The notes: a model not told the origin generated them from the letters alone. A stretch of DNA of 64,000 nucleotides from Castor canadensis (GCF_047511655.1 NC_133386.1:131753866-131817865); one strand, 5' to 3'. Shown: positions 44,461-55,563, counted from the stretch's first letter. Program-made: numbers and translations.

Positions 44461-44852
44461 TTATGGCATTTTTTACTAGCCTTTGACCTCTTCCCTGGCT
44501 TGGTGGCAGTCTTAAAGATGTCAACTCACATTCCCACATACCCTGGTCCATACCTAGTTCTGGAAGGAGCAAGCAGAGTTTACCCACAAATTTCTGTGGA
44601 AGTCTGCTCTAACCTATCTCAGGGCTATTTGAAGGACTGATGTAAGGCACTCTTCTCTGTTTTGCCTTAACTTCTACTCACCTAGGCCAGAAAAGCAGCA
44701 GACATTATTCTAAAACAATGTAGATGGATGAACAACCTGGAGGTTAACTAAAGCAAAAGATCTGAATTAAAATACATAATAGACCTGTTAAGGCCCAGGA
44801 AGAAAAGCCAGGGACTTTTCTTGGAAAATTAAGACATTCAAAAACCACCTTA

Positions 44853-44960
44853 TGGGCTAGAGGAATGGCTCAAGTGGTAACAGTGCCTGCCTAGCAAATG
44901 TGAGGCCCTAAGTTCAACACTCGGTGCCACCAAAAATAAATAAATAAATAAAATAAAAGC
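44853..44960 (+). mobile_element. ID-like SINE
   Basis: gggctagaggaatggctcaa, gcctgcctagcaaatgtgag, gccctaagttcaacactcgg, and an (AAAT)n tail. Confidence 0.85.
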
Positions 44961-45804
44961 ACTTAACATAAAGAGGGAATTTAGAAAGCCTTATCTGAGA
45001 ATACCTCAAATTTTTCCCTAGACTCAGTGGAAATCTAAGGCTAAAGGAGGGTAAGAGCACAGAGGCAAGTCTGCAAAGAGTGGGAAAGGTGTTTTGTTTT
45101 TGTTTTTTTGTTTGTTTAGCTCCAGGAATTGAAGAAAATTTGTCAATCACTAGTTGAACACAAGTTAAGGAACAGAGACTTCTTAACTACACATGAAAAG
45201 GATATAACCTATGAAAAAATAAGAAAAGTCACTACACAAATGGAATACTACAATTTTTCAACAACTGAACAACCAACCAACAACTAACCAATCAACCAAA
45301 CAAATAAAAACCCAGAAAAACCTTGGGAAGGGTTTAAAAGACAAGGGTTTACATGATTTAAAGATAAATTCATAAAAATTATTATGACGTAGTTTGTGAT
45401 GATAGAATAAGGGAGGGAGGATAAAGCTAAACAGAAGCAGAGCTTTGGTATGCTGTTGATGTCAATATCATTTCAAACTAGATGGCTACAAATTTAGGAT
45501 GTTCCCATGGTTACCTCAGAGGAAGTATTTAAGTATCTTAAAAATAAACACAAAGAAAGTAAGGAATCAAAACAGTTCATAAGAAAACTAAACATCAAAT
45601 TGCACAAGTCTTTCCTTATCAGTAATATATTAAATGTATATGATTTAAAATCTCTAATCCAAAAGTAGAGCTATCAGAATGGATTTTCAAAGCCATGATG
45701 CACATGCTGTTCACAAAAGGCTTGCTTTTGATCTAAAGCCATAATAGATTATACGTGAAAGGATGGGAAAAGATATTTCATACAAATTTTAACCAAAAGA
45801 GAGT

Positions 45805-45888
45805 TGGGGGCTGGTAGAGCACCTGCCTAGCAAGCATGAGGTCCTGAGTTCAAACCCCAGTACTGCCAGAGAGAAAGAGAAAGAGATG
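45805..45888 (+). mobile_element. ID-like SINE with its A-box region deleted
   Basis: gggggctggtagagcacctg joins the first bases straight to the middle and skips the tggctcaag segment. The B box gagttcaaaccccagt is intact. The tail is (GAGAAA)n. Confidence 0.8.
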
Positions 45889-46718
45889 GGATGGCTAAAC
45901 CACTATCACACAAAATAGATTTTAAGTCAAAAACTGTTTCAAGAGACAAAAGACAATATACACTGATAAATGAGTTAACTCATCAATAACAGTTAACCAT
46001 TGTAAGTGTTTATGCACCAAACACCAGTGTATGATATATATACACCACAATATCTGAGTCAAATATGAATAGAATAAAGGGAGAAAATGTTCCACAATAG
46101 TAGAAACTTGTGAAGACTTCAATAATCACTTTCAACAAGGGACAGAATGTCTAGATAGAAGATTAATGAAACATAAAGGTTTGAACAAAACTATAAACCA
46201 ACTAGATCTAACAAACATATAGAACACTCCATACAACAAAGCACAATACACATTCTGTATCCAGAACATTCTCCAGATACATCATACAGTTACGACACAA
46301 AGCAAGCATAAAAACAACTTTCAAGGTAAGTCTTTCCTGACACCACATGGAATAAAGATATTAATCAATAACAGGAAAACCGGAAAATTCACAAATGTGG
46401 AAATTAGATACATGCTTAGAGAACAAATGATCAAGAAAAAATCATAAAGGAAACTAGAAAATACCTTGATAATGAAAAAAAACCCAAACCCACAACATAC
46501 CACTTTTATAGATGCAAAAAAAGCAGTGCTGCGAGTAAAATTAAAAATGAGAGTAAGGCCATTACTTCCAGTTTTACAGAAATAAAAAAGGATTATAAAA
46601 GCACTATGAGCAACTATACATAAAAAATTTGATTACCTGGCTGAAATGAAAAAATTCCTAGAAACACAAATTACCTCAGTTGACTGAAGAAGAAATAGAC
46701 CTATAAGAGGTAAAGAGT

Positions 46719-47082
46719 GCTAGGCTTAGTAGCTGTAACCCTAGCTACTTGGGAGGCTGAGATAAGAGGATCATGGCTGGAGGCCAGTAAAGGCAATTAG
46801 GGAAATACTACCTCAAAAATAAGCAAGGCATTGTGGTGAGTAGCTATAATTCCAGCTACTCAGGAGGCAGAGGTAGGAAGATTGTGATTGGAGGCCAGAC
46901 CAGGCAAAAGCACAAGACCCTACCTAAAAAACAAACTATAAGCAAAAAAGGACTGGGGGCACAGCTCAAGTGGTAAAGCACTTGCCTAGCAAGTATTAGG
47001 CCTCAAGTTCAATTTGCAGTACAGAAGAAGGAGGAGGAGGAGGAGGAAGAAGAAAAGGAGGAAGAGAGAGAAGGGAGGAGTA
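46719..47082 (+). mobile_element. Trimeric SINE with (GGA)n tail and TSD
   Basis: First 7SL unit (gtaaccctagctacttggga), second 7SL unit from about 46820 (agctataattccagctactc), ID-like unit from about 46951 (gggcacagctcaagtggtaa). The tail is a GGA/GAA-rich run. The 9-base duplication gtaaagagt flanks tail and body (46710-46718 and 47083-47091). Confidence 0.8.
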
Positions 47083-47118
47083 GTAAAGAGTTTGAATTAG
47101 TAATCAAAAATTTCTGCC

Positions 47119-47325
47119 AGCCAGGCGCTGGAGGCTCACTCTTATAATCCTAGCTATTCAGGGGGCAGAGATCAGGAGGATGGATGGTGGTTCGAAGCCA
47201 ATCTGGGCAAATAGTTCCATGAAACCCTATCTCAAAAAATTCTTCACAAAAATAGGGCAGGTGGAATGGCTCAAGGTGTAGGCCCTGAGTTCAAGCCCTA
47301 GTACCTCAAAGAAAAAAAAAAAATC
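47119..47325 (+). mobile_element. Dimeric 7SL + shortened ID-like SINE
   Basis: agccaggcgctggaggctca, ggttcgaagccaatctgggc, then gtggaatggctcaaggtgta ggccctgag. The ID-like unit has the same internal deletion as the copies at 35338 and 48841. Confidence 0.85.
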
Positions 47326-47794
47326 CTGCCAAAAGTCCAGAATCAGATGGCATCACTGGTGAATTCTACCAAATATTTAAAAGAATTAGCACCAATCCTT
47401 CTCAAACTGTTCCAAAAAATAACATATTCTATGTAGTCCATGCTAAAGATACCAAAGCCACAAAAAGACATCACATGAGGGGAAAGGTATACACCGAAAT
47501 CCCTTATGAATATAGATTAAAAATATTAGCAAGTTGAATCCAACATTATTAAAAATATTAGCAACAAAATATTAGCAAGTTGAATCCAACAACATATTAA
47601 AAGGATTAACACCATAGACAAGTGTGATTTATCCCAGGAATGCAAAGATAGCTCAACACAAGAAAAATCAACATAATACATATTATAGAACAATGGGGGA
47701 ATCTACCTGTTCATCTCAATTAATGTAAAAAAGGCATCTGATAAAATTGAACACCCTTTATGATGAAAACACTCAGCAAACTGGGAGCCAGTTT

Positions 47795-48120
47795 TCTCCT
47801 CCCCTTATCTCCTCAACCATCTCTTTTCTATTCGCTCTAATCCTACCCCATTATTCTCCTGCGTTCTCTGAATATACCAGGCACATACCCGAGCGCCTTT
47901 GTATTTGCTATTCCCTCCACCTGGAACACTCTTCAGTGTCATCTGCTTGGCTAGCTCTCTCACCTCCTCCATGTTTCTGTATCACTTTCTCAGTGAGGCC
48001 TTGTCTACCCTTTCTAAACTTTCATACTAATACATCTTGGAATTTCACATTCTTCTCCCCTACTTTATTTTTCTTATGATCACTGAGATGCAATGCATTT
48101 TAAATTTATATTCAGGGCCT
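47795..48120 (+). mobile_element. L2 LINE 3' region
   Basis: cctttgtatttgctattccc, tccacctggaacactcttca, ttctcagtgaggccttgtct, then tgatcactgagatgcaatgc. A well-preserved forward L2. The 110-codon open frame here is L2-derived. Confidence 0.8.
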
Positions 48121-48163
48121 ACATAGGGTAGTACTTTTTACTGTTTTCAAGTCAGAAGACTTT

Positions 48164-48245
48164 TTTTTGTTGGTACTGGGGTTTAAACTCAGGGCCTCAT
48201 GCTTGTCAGGAAGGCGCTCTACCACTTGAGTCACTCTGCCAGCCC
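48164..48245 (-). mobile_element. ID-like SINE
   Basis: gggtttaaactcagggcctc, atgcttgtcaggaaggcgct, ctaccacttgagtcactctg. Outside it, ctttttactgtttt occurs at 48134-48147 and 48246-48259, but 13 extra bases lie on the tail side. Confidence 0.85.
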
Positions 48246-48321
48246 CTTTTTACTGTTTTGTTCACCACTATTTCCCCTGGAGGCTAAAACAATGTCTGAG
48301 ACACAAGTGCTTAGTAGATAA

Positions 48322-48331
48322 AACAAACAAA

Positions 48332-48374
<43 letters not shown>

Positions 48375-48392
48375 TATATATATATATATATA
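48322..48392. repeat. (AAAC)n-(AC)19-(TA)9 microsatellite
   Basis: A pure AC run at 48335-48372 and, after TG, a pure TA run at 48375-48392. A compound simple repeat. Confidence 0.95.
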
Positions 48393-48483
48393 AAATGACT
48401 TAATCCACACTTGATCTTAGCTGTAAGTCCAGCAGCAGGGGTGGAGTCTAAAGGGATAGCTAATAGATTTATTATTTATTATT

Positions 48484-48558
48484 TGACTGGGGTTGGAGCT
48501 CAGGGCTTTGTGCTTGCAAACCGGGTACTCTTCTGCTTGAGTCACACTGCCAGTCCTT
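48484..48558 (-). mobile_element. ID-like SINE, diverged
   Basis: ggggttggagctcagggctt, tgtgcttgcaaaccgggtac, tgcttgagtcacactgccag. Confidence 0.7.
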
Positions 48559-48840
48559 AATCTGTATTTACATAGAATTTGAAGTTGTAGCATAAAACCC
48601 CAGAAAAACTACGCAGTGAAAAGGGATGTGGGCTGAGCACAAATCCTGCTGAACACCACTATGCAAAAAAGAAAAACAAAAATCAGTGATCCTGTGGAGG
48701 ACTAAATCAGAATGCTATTATTTTTAAGTTAATCTTATCAAGATTAATGAGCTCACTAATAGCAACAGTCGTACACTGACGTAAGACTAAAAGAACCAAG
48801 AAATCACAGTACATATCACTTAAGGCTAAAAGAATTTTTC

Positions 48841-49044
48841 TGCCTGGTGCCAGTGGCTCACGCCTGTAATCCTAGCTACTTGGAGACAGAGATCAGGAGG
48901 ATCGAGGTTTGAAGCCAGCTGGGGCAAACAGATCATGAGACCCTATCTCAAAAAAATCCTTCATAAAAAAAGGGCTGGTGGATTGGCTCAAGGAGCAGGC
49001 CCTGAGTTCAAACTCTAGTACCACACACATAAAAAAAAAAAATC
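48841..49044 (+). mobile_element. Dimeric 7SL + shortened ID-like SINE
   Basis: gcctggtgccagtggctcac, ggtttgaagccagctggggc, then ggctggtggattggctcaag gagcaggccctgag, and a poly(A) tail. Confidence 0.85.
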
Positions 49045-49060
49045 TTAGAATGATTTGCAG

Positions 49061-49239
49061 TTCAAGAGCTCTGAGAGGCACATTTATGCAGATTACAAAG
49101 GAACCCTCACATTGTGTGATGGTGCACACCTAGAATTCCTTGACCAGGTGTTACATGAGGAATTTGGTAACTTCAAAATACAAAATGTGAATCCTTCCTC
49201 ATACAAGGATCCTTATGAAGTGAAAATTGTTCACAGAAG
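49061..49239 (+). other. Exon-like open segment, unknown origin
   Basis: A 179-base stretch is open in one frame (about 59 codons) and sits between tttgcag (AG at 49059-49060) and AGAAG|gtaacc (GT at 49240-49241). The frame closes with TAA immediately after the donor, as a true exon often does. The predicted peptide is mixed and not low-complexity (for example SSERHIYADYKGTLTL). The acceptor lacks a pyrimidine tract because a SINE lies directly upstream. It could be a relic exon, a retrocopy piece, a transposon ORF fragment or chance. I do not recognise the peptide. Confidence 0.3.
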
Positions 49240-49320
49240 GTAACCAATGGTTACATGCTACATAAGCCTGGGCTCCTCCCTCAATGCTAGTGGAAACTAG
49301 ACATGGGAGGGACGGGTTCT

Positions 49321-49392
49321 TTTTTGGTGGTACTGAAGTTTGAACTCATGTCCTCAACACTTGCTAGACAGGTGAGGCACTCCACCAGCAGA
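49321..49392 (-). mobile_element. ID-like SINE, with TSD
   Basis: ctgaagtttgaactcatgtc, aacacttgctagacaggtga, ggcactccaccagc. It is flanked by gggaYgggttct (49309-49320 and 49393-49404, one mismatch). The region near the A box is shortened. Confidence 0.85.
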
Positions 49393-49404
49393 GGGATGGG
49401 TTCT

Positions 49405-50194
49405 TGCTATAGCGATCTGGGCAGTCTTGCCAGAGGGGGGAATTCAGCTGAACTTGGTGTGACTTTCAAGTGAGGGGCATAAACTATGTGGTGTGGGAGG
49501 TAGGTGGTAGGTAGAGGTAGTGAAATGGGATATGAATCTACAATGTAGGTTGAGAACTTTAAATACCAGCTTTAAATATCAGCTTCAAATACTATTTTAC
49601 GGAAATGTTGAAGATGTTTGAAAAATGACAGAAGGAAATGTCATTTATGGTTTCTAATGAACCATTAATTCTAAATATTTTGAAACGGTATTAGTTCATT
49701 TTGCCAGCTCCAGTGGCTTAATATTCTTAATTCTTCCTCTTCCTTCAGAGCAGTCACACATTCCTTCCCGAATACTCTCCCCACCCTCCATGTACCTGCA
49801 CTACCCCACCAGTAAGTATTAGGTCAACAAGTGTCATTGAAAGGCTCACAAACCTGCAAGCAGAAGCAGCAGACTGTTTTTCACCATCCTTTCTGGGAAA
49901 AGTCTTGCTTATATGGTGTTTTTTTCACTCCACTTCATCTTGCATGAGATTTGTGACACATGACTGAACTAAAAACAAAACAAACCCAACAACAAAAAAA
50001 GCAACCAACCTCTGTGTGAAGGTACTCATGAGGAGTTTCTGTTCTTTCAAAGGCCGTTGCTGTTTGGGGGCCTTCCAAAAGGCCAGATAAAGTAGTAACT
50101 CATGGCTCAGCGTGATGCCATTTTCATTTACACTCTGAGCTCTGCACATCTTTAACTTTTCTGAGCCCTTTTCAAAGTGGGAGTGGCATAACTA
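49405..50194. other. Unassigned sequence
   Basis: Nothing recognised except a short ggtaggtggtaggtagaggt repeat near 49500. The 74-codon minus-strand frame is not supported. Confidence 0.4.
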
Positions 50195-50410
50195 CTGGCC
50201 TCAAAATACTGAGCACCTAACTGTGCCTGGCATTTTTACACACATTATTCACCTAGTCTTCACAGCAATCCCATAAAGTCAGAAATACTTTGTATTATGG
50301 TGAAAATAACTTGGAGAAGTGTGACTTGCTCAAGTTCATATGATCAATAACCAGAGGAGCCTGGAATTCAAATCCACACCATCTAACCACTATTTCCTTT
50401 GTACTCTTAT
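50195..50410 (-). mobile_element. MIR relic
   Basis: Reverse MIR: ctgagcacctaactgtgcct, tagtcttcacagcaatccca, gtgacttgctcaagttcata, ggaattcaaatccacaccat. Confidence 0.75.
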
Positions 50411-50599
50411 CTCTTAGCCCAGCGGGCTACTGTGAGAACTGTAAAAAGAATTAAAGAGCAAATATTCAACTAGAAAACTATACAGTTTAAGAATGTTAAA
50501 CACTGTTACATTAGAAAGAACTAGAACCTAATCTAAGATTTTTGAAAGTGAAGATTAACTAGCAGAGAACAGATTAGCAGTATTTCTTATACTTAAAAA

Positions 50600-51450
50600 G
50601 TTCCCAATTTAGGTAAGGAAAAAAGAAAAAAATAATCCAACTGAAAAATGGGCAAAGGGCCTGAAAAAATATTTCTCCAAAGATACACCAGTGGCCAAGA
50701 TACAAATGAAAAGATGCTCACCATCAGCCATTAGGGAAATATAAATCAGAACCACAATAAGGTACCACTTTACAAACTAGGATAGCTAGAATTTAAAAAG
50801 ACAAGTCAATGTAGCAAAGAGGTAGAGAAACTGGAGCCCAAATAGACTGCTAGCAGGAATGTAAAACATGCAGCCTCTGTGGAAAAGAGTCTGGCAGTTC
50901 CTCAAAAGGTTAAACATAGTTACTATATTACCCAGCAATTCTAGTCTGAGGTGTACATTTATGAGAACTGAAAACATAAGTAAAATCTGTATACAAGTGT
51001 TTGCAGTAACATTACTCATAATAACCAAAAAGTAGAAACAATGCATGTGTCTATCAACTGATGAATGCATGAAAAACTGTGATACACCCATGTGATGGTC
51101 AGAAAAAGGAATGAAGCACTAATACATGCTACAGCATGGATGAGTCTTGAAAATAATATACTAAGTGAAAAACAGTCACAAAGATCATTTGTTGCATTAT
51201 TCTATGTATATGAAATGTTCAGAATACACAAATGAGTAGAGACAGAAAGTAGATGTTAGTAGCTGTGTGGAGATGGAGTGGTGGTGGTTATGGGGTAGTG
51301 TCTTCTGGGCTTGTTGAAAATGTTGTAAGACTGATTATGGTAATGGGTTGCCCAATCTACGGAGACACTAAAGACCACTGAACTGTACACTTTAAATGGG
51401 TGTGTACATGACATATCTCAATAAAACTTATTTTAAAAAAAGTCTCTATG
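50600..51450 (+). mobile_element. L1 ORF2 end and 3' UTR
   Basis: agatgctcaccatcagccat, acctgtggaaaag-type (cagcctctgtggaaaagagt), cagcaattctagtctgaggt, gaactgtacactttaaatgg, then tctcaataaaacttatttta. A 3' terminus preserved with its poly(A) signal. Confidence 0.8.
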
Positions 51451-51774
51451 TTCACCATAAACTATACCTGTAATACCAGGTACTTATTAAAAGTTTGTGC
51501 AAACCAAATGGATTTTTTTAAAAGTACGTAGCTGTTAGAATTCTAATAATTTTGTAGAATTTCTGAATGTTCTTCAAAGAGTTGACTTAAAATTACTTCT
51601 AATTTGTCAAACATGAACTACTAATAGATATTATGCTAAGAATTTCAGTAAAAGGATGTCTAGGGATTAAGATGTCTAGAGATTGATTCATACGTGGCAT
51701 CATCATTAATCTACTTACTCAAGAAACCTAAAAATTGTTCTTGTTTTCTCCTTTACGTCTCACATCCATTTCAT
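51451..51774. other. AT-rich unassigned sequence
   Basis: Nothing recognised between the L1 3' end and an L2 fragment. Confidence 0.4.
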
Positions 51775-51905
51775 TAGCAGGAAGCCCTATTTATGAACTC
51801 CGGAAAGACAGGATTTCCCAGTTGTTCACTATGGTGTCCCTGGTGCTTAGAACAGTACCTAGTACACAGACGAGGCCTAATTAATATTTGTTGATAAATA
51901 AATAA
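51775..51905 (+). mobile_element. L2 LINE 3' end
   Basis: ctccggaaagacaggatttc, ggtgcttagaacagtaccta, gtacacagacgaggcctaat, then tatttgttgataaataaata. Confidence 0.75.
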
Positions 51906-52516
51906 GTTCATGCTTTACTTGGAATTAGAATCTTTAAAAGATAAGAAATTTAAATCTCACTTGGTTATCTATCTAGAATGTAAATTACAGAAGTTTCATT
52001 TGCCACTCCAGTTGTTGAAACACAGACTAGATTCTCAAAGGGACATAAATGTGCTATGCTGTTAGAATATGTGGAACATAACTTTATTCAATTTGTTCTT
52101 ATTACCTGATATGTGAATATATAAAAGATACTTTATTTTATAAAAACTTACATCTGTAAGTAATAGATTGGCCATAACAGAGGGCTCAACCTGGAATACA
52201 TGGTTAGGCTTAAGGGCCCACAAAGCCCTAAAACTGTATGTATATTGGCATGTGTATAATTTTGGTGAGAGAGTTCAAAGTTTTAATCAGATTTTCAATT
52301 TTCAAAGTCTATGACCCAAGAAAGGTTAAAAAATTACTTAACTAGAAACAAAGTCACAAAGTTTTTTTTAAACATGAATTTGTACAATAAAATGATATCC
52401 AACAGCTCCATCTATGGGCAAGTCATTATCACCTACTAAAAATATTGACAACCATCATAGACCAGTTCATCTTATGAATGCCTGTGACGAAATCTTCAGT
52501 GTCACACTAGTGTGAA
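51906..52516. other. AT-rich sequence around the probable EMSY 3' end
   Basis: Minus-strand poly(A) signals (AATAAA, read as tttatt on the plus strand) occur at 52132-52137 and 52083-52088. The EMSY transcript may extend into this stretch. No repeat recognised. Confidence 0.4.
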
Positions 52517-53898
52517 TTTATTAACTATAGTATCACAGCTTCTTTTCTCCAGATATGAATGCAAAAATCAGGAGACTGCTGATGAATTCTACTTACAGTA
52601 CTTCAGCACCAAAAAATTGGGCAGTTATGCTGATATATGTATATACAGTTCAACATTTGTCAGTCTTAAAATGCTTATTTATAGTGAAATCTATATAAAA
52701 CCGTTAAAAACTTTCTATTTACATTTTTTAAAAATGAGAAGTATAGTTTCCTTTGCCACACTTGTCAAAACTGATGCTTACCCTCCCACCCCTTATTTCT
52801 CACTCTATTTGTGACAGACAGCAATCACAAGACCAAACATATTGCTTAAACAAACTGTGTCCTAAAAAAGTAAAATGCTTAAAAACATTACATTTAGAAC
52901 TGCAAATGAACTTTTTATACATTTTAAAAGGGCTTAAACAAAAAATATGTAAAAGTTATTTTCAAAGTCTCAGTCCAACATGAATGTGCAATTTCAACAT
53001 TAAGAAAACATGAACTGAATGAATAATTTGTTTTCCTTAATATAACTGAACATTTCTGTTGGACCAGAAAATGTTTCTTTTCCTCTGCTTCCCAATGAAA
53101 CATTTTCTAGTAAGTTTTCTTAAAGTGAGCATCAGGGAGTTGGGGAGGTGGTACAGGTAGGCAATTCTGGTTTACAAGAAATGTGTCAGAAGGAATACAG
53201 TCTGCTTTGAAATGTTTACATTAAATAAATACAAGGCAAGTGTGCTGTCTAGCACACAAAGGAACAACGCAATAAATTAGCATACGACTAAGGAACATGT
53301 ACAAGCCATCCAAAAAGCACTTCCCATTGGTTAGGGATCTGATTTCTACCATCCAGCAAGGATTCTTTAATGCCAGTATTTTCCTAGATATTTATAGACT
53401 AATCATGAACTGAGCAAATGTAAAATGTTAACCAATTCAACACTTCCAAAGATTTGCAAAACATACAAGATTTTTAAAAAACTATTCCTGACTCATCATT
53501 TCAAAATACAAACTATTCACATTATCCTTTTTCCTTAACTGGTATTTTTTTTTTATGGTATTTTGCTCAGTGGAAACCAGTTGAGAAACATTCATAGGAA
53601 AAGTCCCTCCACAGCAAAACAAAACTTTTCCATTGGCCATGGTCCAACAGAGAATACTGGGTCTTAAGCTCTGCAGATGTGCATTTTTTCTTTTTTTTTC
53701 TATTTTTTTTTTAAGTACATTCCCCTGTGAATTTAACTTGCTAAAATGCTGCTCCTGCAGCAATATCTTGTTGAAACACTGCTGTTTCAGGGTCCACGGC
53801 CTAAGTATGGGCAAAGTGCTTTTTTGCAGACATCAAAATAGTTTCCCTGGACACTTCGTAACCAAGCAGGTTGTAAAGTGCACTCCTGTGTCCAAAAG
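52517..53898 (-). other. EMSY: EMSY 3' untranslated region (probable)
   Basis: Repeat-free AT-rich sequence directly after the EMSY stop codon. The first minus-strand AATAAA below the stop is at 52517-52522, which gives a UTR of about 1.4 kb. An ATTAAA at 53366-53371 would allow a much shorter form, and signals near 52.1 kb a longer one. The absence of SINEs over 1.4 kb, next to repeat-dense DNA, fits constraint. The open frames seen here on the plus strand are antisense to the UTR and not supported. Confidence 0.6.
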
Positions 53899-54093
53899 CT
53901 AAGGCCGTTCAGCTGAGCTCTGAGAGGGGCTGGGCTCGGTTCCATCCTCTGTGCCACTGTCTACGTACTGCTCCATTGCTGTCTCATCATCATCCAGCTG
54001 CTGACTGGTGAAGTTGTTTAGCTCAAGAAGCCCACTGGGCTCCACCACCACATTGGAGCCGGAGTGACAAGGAATAGCATACTGGGGAATGGC
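53899..54093 (-). CDS. EMSY: EMSY last coding exon (64 residues plus stop)
   Basis: Transcription runs from 54093 down to 53899. The acceptor is ttctcttctag followed by GCC ATT CCC CAG; the exon starts in phase 0 and ends with TAG at 53901-53899. The peptide begins AIPQYAIPCH and ends SSAERP. Its middle is acidic (DDDETAMEQ, then a DSGTEDGTEP stretch), as expected of the disordered acidic C-terminus of EMSY. The intron just upstream is 4.05 kb and carries several MIRs and one antisense trimeric SINE. No truncation or frameshift is seen. Confidence 0.93.
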   Translation of the reverse strand, partial: AIPQYAIPCHSGSNVVVEPSGLLELNNFTSQQLDDDETAMEQYVDSGTEDGTEPSPSQSSAERP

Positions 54094-54164
54094 CTAGAAG
54101 AGAAGATGCAGGAGAGAATCTTTATGGTAAGAAAAGGTAACATAAGGATTTCTCCAACAAAGAC

Positions 54165-54390
54165 AGAAGAAAGAAAACTGACATTTGCTGGACATCCATA
54201 CTATATGCCAGGCACTGTGCTAAGATGCTTTTACACGTTCTACTCACTAAATCCCCACGACAGCATCATGAGGAAATTATTCTCATTTTACAAATGAGGA
54301 AACTGAGAGAGTAACAGACTTACTCAAGGTCACACTGCTGTCGGATTGATGCCAGGATTCAAATCCAAGTCTTTTACACTTGAACATGAT
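54165..54390 (-). mobile_element. MIR relic (EMSY intron)
   Basis: Long reverse MIR: tatgccaggcactgtgctaa, ttctcattttacaaatgagg, aaactgagagagtaacagac, ccaggattcaaatccaagtc. It begins about 70 bases from the last exon. Confidence 0.85.
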
Positions 54391-55249
54391 CTTTCCATTC
54401 ATTAAATGGCACATCTTCTAATAAAGAAGGCTAAAGTCTATTGCCAAATCCAGAAGACAGACTTCAAAGAATACTTTCATTTGATCCCTACATAATTTAT
54501 GTCAAATTTTGCTCTGTATTATCTGCAAGGTGAGTAATTAATTTTCTGACATCACAACATGTTTTAAGCCTCTTTGGTGACACAAAAGGGAAGTAATTTG
54601 TTTGGGTTCCAGAATAATGATCTTTATTGGAAATGGGAGAAAACAAAATATTCAAGTACCAGAGAAACCAAAACTTGCCTTTAAAAGTCATTAGTGAACA
54701 CTGGCTGTGGGCTTTTGAACAAGAAATTTCATAGGCATATTGCCTTGTCAGATTCTTTTTCTCATCTTTATTCAACATCTTCCTTTTAAAAAGTAGGATC
54801 AATTCATGTCACACCCTGTTTAAAATTCTAGAGGTGTTTTCTTCTGCACTTGTTATGTGTACTCCTTACCATGTCTCATGCCAAATGCACTCTACTTTAG
54901 GGCTTGCACTAGTTCTTCCCTTCTTCCTTTTCCTCAAAACCTCACAAGTTCAGCAATATTCTTGTCATCTGGAGCTTTGCTCAATTGCTTAGGGCCACAG
55001 GTTTAGAGAAGCCTACCTTCCAGGACCCACAACCAAAGCAAAAGTGGTTTGGTCCACCCTCCGCCTCTATTACACTGTTAAGTTTTCCTCATTGCACTTG
55101 CCATCATTGGTTAAACTGCCCCTCTGTGCTGGAATACAAGCCGTGAGGGCATGGACAAAGCACAGATCCCGACATCTTATTCGCTGATAGCTGCCTCCTT
55201 TGAACAGGGGCTGGTGCATATTAGATGCCAAAAAAGGAATAATACACTG

Positions 55250-55563
55250 TTTTGGGGTGGGGGGGAATGTGGTTTGAACTCAGGGCTTTGTGCTTGCTAG
55301 GCAGGGACTCTCCCACTTGAGCTATGACCCTAGCCCATTTTGCTTTATAGTGTGGCATTCTTCTCTGGGCCAGTCTTGGACTACACTCTTCCAACCTACA
55401 GACTCCCACATAGGTAGGATGACGGGTGTGTACCACCAAGCCCAGCTTGTTTGTTGAGATGCAATCTCACCAAGTTTTTGCTCAGGCTGTCCTTAAACCA
55501 CAAACCTCCTGATGTCTGCCTCCTGAGTAGCTGGGATTATAGGTGTAAGCCACTCTGCCTGGT
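55250..55563 (-). mobile_element. Trimeric SINE (antisense), EMSY intron
   Basis: Antisense ID unit (gtggtttgaactcagggctt, tgtgcttgctaggcagggac), 7SL unit (gggccagtcttggactacac, aggtaggatgacgggtgtgt), second 7SL unit (tcctgagtagctgggattat aggtgtaagcc). As EMSY is also on the minus strand, it lies in sense with the gene. Confidence 0.8.

Larger units (their letters stand above)
44715..47790 (+). mobile_element. L1M element, 5' region to mid ORF2, with four nested SINEs
   Basis: A 5'-like segment (44715-45110) passes into ORF2-type sequence: gtaagtgtttatgcaccaaa, gaacaaatgatcaagaaaaa, atggcatcactggtgaattc taccaaatat, ttatcccaggaatgcaaaga, aaggcatctgataaaattga. It ends abruptly near 47790 against L2. 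Frames are broken. The partial repeat attagcaagttgaatccaac occurs twice (about 47525-47595). Confidence 0.7.

Noticed and set aside
47747-48079. 110-codon plus-strand open frame
   Set aside because: Explained by the L1/L2 junction; it is the sense strand of an L2 3' region.
52512-52983. Plus-strand open frames of 76 and 100 codons
   Set aside because: They lie antisense to the EMSY 3' UTR and have no coding features.
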